Shown: positions 1 to 7,066 of the stretch, one piece after another
Layout: each line of letters begins with the position of its first letter
How positions within the stretch are numbered: position 1 is the first letter of the stretch
Assembly (NCBI GenBank): GCA_934546985.1
Contig: CAKTEE010000014.1
Location: 1-58,527, forward strand
From: an uncultured Eubacteriales bacterium
GTDB lineage: Bacteria; Bacillota; Clostridia; Oscillospirales; Acutalibacteraceae
DNA length: 58,527 bases
Reading direction: 5' to 3'
Made by a program: the position numbers and the translations under genes
Notes under the pieces: generated by a model
Databases searched by the model: none
Seen by the model: only the letters and a program-made list of their open reading frames with translations
What the model was told of the DNA's origin: nothing

Positions 1-181
1 TCATATTGCCATTTTCTTTCCTGATTTACCCCTTTATTTGACAAAATCCATCATAGAATTTATTATACATTATTTGTAAATATTTTTCAACGCCTTAGTA
101 TGATAATATCTTAAATATTATCATTTATTTGTTTATTTTTAGATTATATATTATTTCAATCCAATATCCTTTTCATACTAA

Positions 182-214
182 AAAACGCCCCATCCTTTAC
201 GGATGGAGCGTTTT
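182..214 (-). terminator. gdhA: Rho-independent terminator of gdhA
   Basis: Read on the minus strand, AAAACGCTCCATCC pairs across a 5-nt loop with GGATGGGGCGTTTT and ends in a T run. It lies 24 nt beyond the gdhA stop. The rest of 1-180 is AT-rich with no recognisable gene. Confidence 0.85.
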
Positions 215-237
215 AAACGAATAAGGTTAATTATGAA

Positions 238-1572
238 TTATACCACGCCCTGTGCCATCATTGTAGTAGCAACCTTCTGGAAGCCTGCAATGTTAGCGCC
301 AACAACGAAGTTATCTTTACAGCCATACTCTTCTGCCGCTTTAGAAATATTGTTGTAAATATTAACCATAATATCTTTCAGCTTAGCGTCAACCTCTTCA
401 AAAGTCCAGGAAAGGCGCATGCTGTTCTGGCTCATTTCAAGTGCAGAGGTAGCAACACCGCCGGCGTTTGCAGCCTTACCAGGAGCAAAGAGTACCTTAC
501 CATCATTCAGGAATACGTTGGTTGCTTCCAATGTAGAAGGCATGTTAGCACCTTCTGCAACAGCAATTACGCCGTTTGCAAGCAAGGTTTTTGCATCTTC
601 TTCATTCAGCTCATTCTGGGTCGCACAAGGCAGAGCAATATCACAAGGAATTGTCCAAATGCCTTTGCCTTCGGTATAAACCGCATTTTTGCGAGTTTCC
701 ACATATTCTTTAATACGGCCGCGCTTTACTTCCTTGATTTCTTTCACAAGGGCAAGGTCAATGCCTTCTGCATCATAAATATAACCGTTGGAATCGCTCA
801 GTGCAACAACCTTAGCGCCAAGCTGCTGGCATTTTTCAGTTGCGTAAATAGCAACATTGCCGGAACCGGAAACAACAACGGTTTTACCTTCAATACTCAT
901 GCCATGCTGACGAAGCATTTCTTCAGTAAGGTAAACAAGCCCGTAACCGGTAGCTTCTGTACGTGCAAGGGAACCGCCATAGGTCAGGCCTTTACCGGTG
1001 AGCACACCCTCATACACGCCGCGAATGCGTTTATACTGACCGAACATGTATCCGATTTCTCTCGCGCCGGTACCGATATCACCTGCCGGAACGTCAGTAT
1101 CTGCGCCGATATGTTTGCACAATTCTGTCATAAAGCTCTGGCAGAATGCCATGATTTCACGGTCAGATTTGCCTTTCGGGTCAAAATCGCTGCCGCCTTT
1201 GCCGCCGCCGATTGGCAGACCGGTCAGGGAGTTTTTGAAAATCTGCTCAAAACCAAGGAATTTGATAATGCCGAGGTTTACAGACGGATGCAGACGCAGG
1301 CCGCCCTTATAGGGACCAATTGCGCTGTTAAACTGTACACGGAATGCACGGTTTACACAAACTTCACCTTTATCATTTACCCACGGAACACGGAAAATGA
1401 TTTGTCTTTCCGGCTCTACGATTCTTTCAAGCAAACCGGCTTTTTCATATTCCGGATGACGTTCCATAACAGGTTCAATGGAAGTTAATACTTCTGTCGC
1501 AGCCTGAATAAATTCCGGCTGTTCACTGTTTTTCGCAATCAGATCGTCTAAAACTCTTTGTACATAAGACAT
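238..1572 (-). CDS. gdhA: NADP-type glutamate dehydrogenase
   Basis: Catalyses reversible reductive amination of 2-oxoglutarate to glutamate, linking ammonium assimilation to central carbon in the cytoplasm. The 444 residues match the hexameric bacterial GDH length. The dimerisation/substrate half holds GGGKGG (122-127, catalytic Lys125) and PAGDIGTG (catalytic Asp165). A Rossmann half follows with SGSGNVA near residue 235. The ATG at 1572 is preceded by AGGGGG. The gene stands alone between two terminators, so it is probably monocistronic. NADP preference is inferred from the overall subfamily, not from one diagnostic residue. Confidence 0.96.
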   Translation of the reverse strand: MSYVQRVLDDLIAKNSEQPEFIQAATEVLTSIEPVMERHPEYEKAGLLERIVEPERQIIFRVPWVNDKGEVCVNRAFRVQFNSAIGPYKGGLRLHPSVNLGIIKFLGFEQIFKNSLTGLPIGGGKGGSDFDPKGKSDREIMAFCQSFMTELCKHIGADTDVPAGDIGTGAREIGYMFGQYKRIRGVYEGVLTGKGLTYGGSLARTEATGYGLVYLTEEMLRQHGMSIEGKTVVVSGSGNVAIYATEKCQQLGAKVVALSDSNGYIYDAEGIDLALVKEIKEVKRGRIKEYVETRKNAVYTEGKGIWTIPCDIALPCATQNELNEEDAKTLLANGVIAVAEGANMPSTLEATNVFLNDGKVLFAPGKAANAGGVATSALEMSQNSMRLSWTFEEVDAKLKDIMVNIYNNISKAAEEYGCKDNFVVGANIAGFQKVATTMMAQGVV

Positions 1573-1600
1573 GGCTGATATTCCCCCTATTTTTGTTTTA

Positions 1601-1639
1601 AAAAAAGGCGTACACGCCCTATCGTGCGTGACGCCTTTG
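1601..1639 (-). terminator. Terminator between the hydrolase gene and gdhA
   Basis: On the minus strand AAAGGCGT and a CACGC/GCGTG inner stem fold against ACGCCTTT, followed by a T run. It ends the upstream hydrolase transcript and insulates gdhA. Confidence 0.75.
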
Positions 1640-1720
1640 TCAACCTCGTTTATTTTATAACAAAAATGGTAAAATTACAAGTAGTTCAGCAAAATTTTTT
1701 TAAATTTCTTTTCAGGCCTT

Positions 1721-3250
1721 TTATTCCTCCGAAATGTCAGGTTCCTGCGCTTCTTCCGGCGGCAACAGATGTTTTTTCAAAAATGCAACCATTTCTGTTA
1801 TTTCTTCCTGTGTATACGCATGGCCCTGCCCCTGATACACAATCAGTTCAACATTCGGATTCGGTTGATTTTCAGGATCCGGATTCAGCAGATTAAAAAG
1901 GGTCTGACATCCATTCGGCGATATTGTTGCATCATCTGAACCAATCATCATAAGCATTGGAGTCTGAGCAAGGTTATTGTTAATTTCCAAACCGTTCATT
2001 GGCTGATGCGCCTGTGCATATGCTCGATAAGCTGTCAATGCTTCTTCCCCTTCAATCTGCGCACGGTTCCCCTGCTCATCATAACTCATCGGGAGCAAAG
2101 CGCGGCAAATGGGCAAAGCATCACACAATGGAAGCCAATCCGGCGTACCCGCTACCGGAACAATCGCCGACGGTCTTCTTGAACCATATGCCGCCTGATA
2201 AAAGGCGCTCATTCCTCCCATAGAAAATCCGGCAGTGCCAAAATTTAAAATATCTGCCTGATCTGCACGGAAATTTTCATAATAAGACAATATTGTATCA
2301 ATATCCCTTGCATTACGGACTACAACTTCCATCATAGAAATTTGCTGTATGTTTTGGCGTCCGCCGTGACCGTAAGCATCAATCGCTATTGCATGAAAAC
2401 CTGCTTTGCCCAAAGCCATTAACGTTGGAAGCATATTTTCTTTGCACATGGTCACCCCATGTTCAACGATAACAACAGGCTTTTTTTGCCCGTTATCCAT
2501 ATAGCATTCCAAAACCGGTATATTGCCAATCGTATCGCCAGGGAACGGTGCTTCATCTTCCCCGGCCGCACGATCTGCAACATTCAGCCATTGATAAACC
2601 GGTTCCATAGGTTTTATGAGGAGTTTATATTCCTCAATTAATTCTGTTACCTGCTCAGAAGTCAGCCGATTTTGCAGTGAAAACGGCTTATACACCAACA
2701 CAAAAATATTTCCGTTCGTTTCTTCTCGATATTCCACCTGGCAATTTAACGCTTCTGAAACGCATCTCAACGGTAAATAGGTACGCCCGTCAATATTGCG
2801 AACTTCTATAGGCATAATCACTTCTTCAAATGGGGTGGTTTCATAATAACGATACCTTTTCATGACATTGCTGTTTTCTTTAATTTCCACTTTATTCCCA
2901 TTGATATCAGAAAGAACAATTTCACCTGTACTTTCTTTATAAGAAACAGTAAAACCCAAGGATTCACCTGTCAGCCGGACAGGAATCATCGCTGTGTAGT
3001 TCACAAAATAAAGATGATAACCCATTTGCCCCGATGTCAATACTTCTCCTGTGAGATACGAATAATCACTGTGCTCTTTCATAACAAGCACATTATCTCC
3101 CCAATTTAATGGCACGGATCTTGTTTGTACCGCAGTTTGCTCAATTTCTGCAGATGCATTCCCGGAAACAGCAAATCCAAAAAGAATGCATAAAATCATA
3201 ATTACGGATACAATTCGGTTCCTATGGGGGAAAAATTTTTTAAATGTCAT
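1721..3250 (-). CDS. Secreted alpha/beta hydrolase with N-terminal copper-amine-oxidase-like stalk domain
   Basis: Predicted exported esterase/peptidase-like hydrolase of about 509 residues. I start it at the ATG at 3250, because AAAGGAG lies 10 nt upstream and the product then opens with a signal peptide (basic MTFKKFFPHRNR, hydrophobic core, Ala-rich cleavage region). An upstream in-frame ATG at 3340 would bury the signal. Residues of about 45-190 resemble the copper amine oxidase N-terminal/stalk domain (MIPVRLTGESLGF and YLPLRCVSEAL are its two repeats). The rest is an alpha/beta hydrolase: HGV oxyanion region, nucleophile elbow GFSMGG, acid-bearing GSDDATISP, and catalytic His in GQGHAY. 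Substrate is unknown. The stalk domain recurs in the GH18 protein at 36.9-40.0 kb, suggesting a shared cell-surface targeting device. Confidence 0.8.
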   Translation of the reverse strand: MTFKKFFPHRNRIVSVIMILCILFGFAVSGNASAEIEQTAVQTRSVPLNWGDNVLVMKEHSDYSYLTGEVLTSGQMGYHLYFVNYTAMIPVRLTGESLGFTVSYKESTGEIVLSDINGNKVEIKENSNVMKRYRYYETTPFEEVIMPIEVRNIDGRTYLPLRCVSEALNCQVEYREETNGNIFVLVYKPFSLQNRLTSEQVTELIEEYKLLIKPMEPVYQWLNVADRAAGEDEAPFPGDTIGNIPVLECYMDNGQKKPVVIVEHGVTMCKENMLPTLMALGKAGFHAIAIDAYGHGGRQNIQQISMMEVVVRNARDIDTILSYYENFRADQADILNFGTAGFSMGGMSAFYQAAYGSRRPSAIVPVAGTPDWLPLCDALPICRALLPMSYDEQGNRAQIEGEEALTAYRAYAQAHQPMNGLEINNNLAQTPMLMMIGSDDATISPNGCQTLFNLLNPDPENQPNPNVELIVYQGQGHAYTQEEITEMVAFLKKHLLPPEEAQEPDISEE

Positions 3251-3385
3251 TTTCACACAACTCCTTTCATAATATATTACCACAGAAAAGGTTTTCTTTT
3301 CAATCCTTTCTGAAATTTTATCCACAAGATATAAATGCAATTGTTTATGTATGTAATATTGTTTTTTTCAAGCTCTGCACACAAT

Positions 3386-3423
3386 AAAAAAGCCTGCTGC
3401 AGGAATATCCCACAGCAGGTTTA
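3386..3423 (-). terminator. Terminator of the CD1247-like gene
   Basis: On the minus strand CCTGCTG pairs with CAGCAGG around a loop of about 13 nt, followed by CTTTTTTAT. It lies just past the stop at 3457. Confidence 0.8.
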
Positions 3424-3456
3424 AAAATAATCATCAAAATAATTGTTCGGATTAAA

Positions 3457-3903
3457 TTAATCTTCGCAGCCGCAATCACAGCCGCCTTCGGAATCGCCAT
3501 CGCATTCGCATTCATCAATATCAAATTCCAAATTTTCGCCGCAGTTCGGGCATTCGATAGAACCATCTTCAATGATACTTTCATCCAAATAAATGCTTTC
3601 GCCGCAGGACGGGCACTCTACTTCGTACATCATATCGTCATATTCTTCATCGTCATCATCGCAGCAACAGCAATCGTCTTCGTCATCATAGACAACAGAC
3701 TCCAGCGCGTCAAGATCCTCGTCTACAGCGTCAAGCTGTTCGCCCTGCAAAGCTGTGGTATCTTCCAAATCTGCAACTGACAGTGCAAGATCATCAAGAA
3801 CCCCGATAATCTCTTTAATCACACGAACTTCACCTTTATCTTCATTCAGGTTTAATCCGTCTGCCAATCCTTTCAAATAGGCGACTTTTTCCGTGATAGT
3901 CAT
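3457..3903 (-). CDS. CD1247-like acidic zinc-ribbon protein
   Basis: Conserved clostridial protein of unknown function, 148 residues, start supported by AGGAGGT eight nt upstream. Residues 1-75 form a helical, probably coiled-coil segment (MTITEKVAYLKGLADGL and following). This resembles the N-terminal domain NCBI calls CD1247. A linker with CCCC and many Asp/Glu follows, then a zinc ribbon CPSC...CPNC (about 97-120). The C-terminal tail carries more Cys (CEC, CDCGC). The protein is extremely acidic, with metal-ligand-like clusters. It lies 56 nt after efp on the same strand, so it may be co-transcribed with it. Confidence 0.75.
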   Translation of the reverse strand: MTITEKVAYLKGLADGLNLNEDKGEVRVIKEIIGVLDDLALSVADLEDTTALQGEQLDAVDEDLDALESVVYDDEDDCCCCDDDDEEYDDMMYEVECPSCGESIYLDESIIEDGSIECPNCGENLEFDIDECECDGDSEGGCDCGCED

Positions 3904-3959
3904 GGTCTGTACCTCCTAATATTTTTGTTTTTGCCCTGCCTTCAGCAGGAAAGCTGAAC

Positions 3960-4517
3960 TTATGCACGCTCCATATATTCGCCGGTACGTGTGTCAATGC
4001 GGATTTTGTCACCCTCATTGATAAATAAAGGTACACGGATTTCCGCACCGGTTTCCAGAACTGCAGGTTTTGTTGCATTGGTTGCGGTGTTTCCCTTAAA
4101 ACCGGGATCTGTCTGTGTAACTTCAAGCTCTACAAAGGTCGGCGGCTCACAGCCGAAAACATTGCCTTTATAGGACAGGATCTTGCAGATCATTTCTTCC
4201 TTTACGAATTTAAAAGCATCGCCAAGAACATCCGCATTAATCGGAAGCATATCAAAGGTTTCCATATCCATAAAATAATACAGGTCGCCGTCGTTATAAG
4301 AATACTGCATTTCCTTGCGCTCTACAAAAGCGGTAGGATATTTGTCATTGGGGTTAAACGTACGCTCCGTAATGTTTCCCTGAATAACGTTTTTAATTTT
4401 TGTACGGACGAACGCCGCGCCCTTGCCCGGCTTAACATGCTGGAATTCAACGATGGAATACACGTTACCGTCCATTTCAAAAGTCACGCCATTCCTGAAA
4501 TCGCCTGCTGATATCAT
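3960..4517 (-). CDS. efp: Translation elongation factor P
   Basis: EF-P enters the ribosomal E site and rescues stalling at polyproline. The 185-residue product has the three-OB-fold layout: KOW-like N-domain (1-65), central OB fold, and a C-terminal domain ending IRIDTRTGEYMERA. The loop HVKPGKGAA places Lys32 at the tip, the residue modified in B. subtilis to 5-aminopentanol-lysine. The reductase for that modification (YmfI) appears at 47.4-48.2 kb. GGGGGTAATTACAA precedes the ATG. It follows pepP by 85 nt, a classic clostridial neighbourhood. Confidence 0.97.
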   Translation of the reverse strand: MISAGDFRNGVTFEMDGNVYSIVEFQHVKPGKGAAFVRTKIKNVIQGNITERTFNPNDKYPTAFVERKEMQYSYNDGDLYYFMDMETFDMLPINADVLGDAFKFVKEEMICKILSYKGNVFGCEPPTFVELEVTQTDPGFKGNTATNATKPAVLETGAEIRVPLFINEGDKIRIDTRTGEYMERA

Positions 4518-4602
4518 TTGTAATTACCCCCGTAAATTAGTATTAACCAAATATTAGTTTATAATAAAATTGTTAAATTTTCAAGTCCTATCTTTGTATT
4601 TC

Positions 4603-5673
4603 CTACAAAACCAATAATTCTTTGGGCGCTTTTGTTAAATTTTCCGCACCATCGCCGGTAATCAGAAGCATATCTTCAATCCGAACGCCAAATTCTCCGG
4701 GCAAATAAATTCCCGGTTCCGCTGTAACAATCATTCCGGCCTTCAAAACAACCGCAGTACCCGGTGAAAGATTCGGCGCTTCATGGATTTCAATACCCAC
4801 GCCATGCCCTGTAGAATGACGGAAAAACTCCCCATAGCCTGCCGCAGAAATAATATCCCTTGCGGCAGCGTCTACCGCTGCACATGATACGCCTGCCGCT
4901 GCGGCATCAATAGCCGCCTGCTGTGCCGCAAGCACCGTCTGATAGACAAGCTTTTGTTTCTCTGATACTTTACCCACAGCAACCGTACGCGTCATATCAC
5001 TGTGATAGCCTTTATAAACCGCGCCGAAATCCATGGTGATAAAATCTCCGTTTTCCACCTTTTTCTCTGTAGGGACGCCATGCGGCATGGAAGAATTTGC
5101 CCCGCTGACAGCAATCGTTTCAAAAGATATTGCCTGGGCGCCTTTGCTGAGCATAGAATACTCCAATTTCAAGGCAATTTCCCGTTCTGTGATACCCGGG
5201 CGTATCACAGGCAGCAGTTCTTCAAAAGCTTGCTCTGCGATCTGCTGTGCCTGACGAATATATTCTACTTCCTGCACTGATTTTATCATCCGCTGTTTTT
5301 CAATGCAATCGTCAGCACGGCTGTCTGCAACTATTTCAATACCAGAAAGCTTCTCCCGAAGCTGTTCCACATCAGCATAAACCATTCTGCGCGCTTCCAC
5401 CGCAATACGGCGGATTTCCCTTGAACTGCAAAAATGGAGGATTTGTTCCATCAGTTTTTCCTGCAATACTACATCACAATCTGTTACACAGTTCTGCGCG
5501 GCTTCAACATACCGACTGTCAATAAAAAATACTGAGCCTGCGCGGGTAATTAGCAATGTTCCGGCACTGGAAGGAAACCCTGTATAATAAAACCGGTTTT
5601 CATGGGATGTAATATAAACGCCGTCCAAATCCTCCGGTAAACCGGCAAGAAGCTGTTCCAAACGATTTTTCAC
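4603..5673 (-). CDS. pepP: M24 family Xaa-Pro aminopeptidase
   Basis: Cytoplasmic metallopeptidase removing N-terminal residues before proline. Of 356 residues, the N-terminal creatinase-like domain covers 1-125 and the pita-bread catalytic domain 130-356. The five metal ligands are visible: Asp215 (MDFG), Asp226 (HSDMTR), His290 (STGHGVG), Glu319 (TAEPG) and Glu333 (RIED). The start is a GTG two nt past the aroQ stop with no clear separate ribosome site, which suggests translational coupling. It sits in the aroQ-pepP-efp order common in Firmicutes. The exact symbol (pepP, pepQ or ypdF) is uncertain. Confidence 0.92.
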   Translation of the reverse strand: MKNRLEQLLAGLPEDLDGVYITSHENRFYYTGFPSSAGTLLITRAGSVFFIDSRYVEAAQNCVTDCDVVLQEKLMEQILHFCSSREIRRIAVEARRMVYADVEQLREKLSGIEIVADSRADDCIEKQRMIKSVQEVEYIRQAQQIAEQAFEELLPVIRPGITEREIALKLEYSMLSKGAQAISFETIAVSGANSSMPHGVPTEKKVENGDFITMDFGAVYKGYHSDMTRTVAVGKVSEKQKLVYQTVLAAQQAAIDAAAAGVSCAAVDAAARDIISAAGYGEFFRHSTGHGVGIEIHEAPNLSPGTAVVLKAGMIVTAEPGIYLPGEFGVRIEDMLLITGDGAENLTKAPKELLVL

Positions 5674-5674
5674 C

Positions 5675-6109
5675 TTATATCAGCTCTTTCAGGGCGCTGA
5701 GCGCCAAAATATAACTCATTTTTCCAAAACCTGCAATCTGACCCGCACATACAGGCGCAATCACAGAGGTATGACGGAATTCCTCCCGTGCATGAATATT
5801 AGACATGTGCACCTCAATAAACGGTTTCTGCACCGCGCTGATAGCATCACGGATTGCATAGCTGTAATGGGTGTAAGCGCCGGCGTTAATGATACAGCCA
5901 TCATAATCAGCACGAACCGTATGGATTTTATCAATTAAATCCCCTTCGCTGTTGCTTTGGTAAAACTCACAGTTTATACCAAGCTGGACTGCGCTGGAAC
6001 GAATCGCAAGGTTAATATCCTCCAATGTTTGTTTCCCGTAAACACCGGTTTCTCTCAACCCTGTCAGGTTAATGTTCGGGCCGTTTAAAACCAATACTTT
6101 TTTCTTCAT
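5675..6109 (-). CDS. aroQ: Type II 3-dehydroquinate dehydratase
   Basis: Third step of the shikimate pathway, 3-dehydroquinate to 3-dehydroshikimate, as a dodecamer. Numbered from the ATG at 6109, the 144 residues show LNGPNINLTGLRE with catalytic Tyr24 on the flexible lid, FYQSNSEG, INAGAYTHYS and VHMSNIHARE with catalytic His101. A second ATG at 6118 overlaps the yqeG stop (ATGA). I prefer 6109 because the GGGG site is better spaced from it. No other shikimate gene is nearby. Confidence 0.93.
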   Translation of the reverse strand: MKKKVLVLNGPNINLTGLRETGVYGKQTLEDINLAIRSSAVQLGINCEFYQSNSEGDLIDKIHTVRADYDGCIINAGAYTHYSYAIRDAISAVQKPFIEVHMSNIHAREEFRHTSVIAPVCAGQIAGFGKMSYILALSALKELI

Positions 6110-6114
6110 AATAA

Positions 6115-6633
6115 TCATCCCCGTTTTTCCCTGTTTCCTGCACTGCGTTCATCCAAACGGCGCAGGACTTTTTTCTCCATTTTCCTGCGTATGCGGAAAG
6201 ACCATCCCTGCTCCTCACTGACGGGGGTAACAAGGATGGAAACCGCGCCGCATAGGTTCGCGCCTAAAATATCCGTATAAATCTGGTCTCCAATCACTGC
6301 CAGTTCATTGCATCGGATGCCCAGCTTCTTTGCACAGCGTGCAAAACCAACCGGCAAGGGTTTTGCCGCCCGAGTTGTAAAATCCAAATTCAACCCATCG
6401 GCAAAAGGACGCACACGTGCCGCTTTATTATTGGAAACAATCAGCATATCCATTCCTGCCGCCTGCATTTTTTCCAGCCAATCCCGCACGCCTTTCAGCG
6501 GTTCGGGACAATTATGGGCGGCCAAAGTATTATCTACATCCAGCGCAACGGCTTTGACACCCATCTTCCGAAAATCTTCCGCTGTAATATCCGTAATACG
6601 TTCAAACCGATACGAGGGTATGAAAAGTGACAT
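6115..6633 (-). CDS. yqeG: YqeG family HAD IIIA-type phosphatase
   Basis: HAD-superfamily phosphatase of 172 residues. Motif I is LDVDNTLA (nucleophile Asp32, acid Asp34), motif II IVSNNK, motif III Lys in AAKPLPVGF, and motif IV GDQIYTDILGAN. The YqeG family includes phosphatidylglycerophosphate phosphatase candidates; the substrate here cannot be read from sequence. It overlaps the aroQ start region and leads the yqeG-aroQ-pepP run. Confidence 0.88.
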   Translation of the reverse strand: MSLFIPSYRFERITDITAEDFRKMGVKAVALDVDNTLAAHNCPEPLKGVRDWLEKMQAAGMDMLIVSNNKAARVRPFADGLNLDFTTRAAKPLPVGFARCAKKLGIRCNELAVIGDQIYTDILGANLCGAVSILVTPVSEEQGWSFRIRRKMEKKVLRRLDERSAGNREKRG

Positions 6634-6655
6634 GGACGTGCCTCCGAATAAATAA

Positions 6656-6684
6656 TTAAAAAGCGGGCAGAAACTGCCCGCTCT
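6656..6684 (-). terminator. rpsU: Terminator of rpsU
   Basis: On the minus strand AGCGGGCAG-TTT-CTGCCCGCT is a 9-bp perfect stem followed by TTTTAATT, between the rpsU stop and yqeG. Confidence 0.9.
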
Positions 6685-6718
6685 TCATGTACATCCAAAA
6701 TAAACCACAAAAACGCAG

Positions 6719-6895
6719 TTACTTAAACTTGCGCTTACGGGCCGCTTCAGATTTCTTCTTGCGCTTTACAGAGGGCTTTTCATAGTGCTCTCTCTTACGA
6801 ACTTCCTGAATTACGCCATCTCTGGAGGTTTGTTTTTTAAATCTCCGCAATGCGCTTTCCAAAGATTCATTATCTTTTACTCTAACCTGGCTCAT
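6719..6895 (-). CDS. rpsU: Ribosomal protein bS21
   Basis: A 58-residue protein starting MSQVRVKDNESLESALRRF and ending in a Lys/Arg-rich tail (RKKKSEAARKRKFK-like). It is the small-subunit protein S21 that binds near the anti-Shine-Dalgarno region. GGAGGGAGGG stands 7 nt before the ATG. The gene has its own promoter (6957-6986) and terminator (6656-6684), so it is an independent unit between leuS and yqeG. Confidence 0.96.
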   Translation of the reverse strand: MSQVRVKDNESLESALRRFKKQTSRDGVIQEVRKREHYEKPSVKRKKKSEAARKRKFK

Positions 6896-6956
6896 CAAAT
6901 TCCCTCCCTCCGCCTATGGGCAGGGGTATAATACATCCTGTGCGGATACAACCATT

Positions 6957-6986
6957 ATTATACAATCAATAACAAACATTTGTCAA
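6957..6986 (-). promoter_or_regulatory. rpsU: Sigma-A promoter of rpsU
   Basis: On the minus strand TTGACA (6981-6986), 18-nt spacer, TATAAT (6957-6962): both hexamers are consensus. The start would fall near 6950, giving a leader of about 55 nt. Confidence 0.85.
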
Positions 6987-7066
6987 GGGGTTTTATACCT
7001 GTTCGCTGATATTTCCTGAAAATACGCCTATCTGACAAAATTCGGCATAAAACGAACAACCGCAGG

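Noticed and set aside
38..66. TTGACA-17-TATTAT promoter-like match on the plus strand at the left edge
   Set aside because: No plus-strand gene follows; it would run into gdhA antisense. AT-rich sequence gives such matches by chance.
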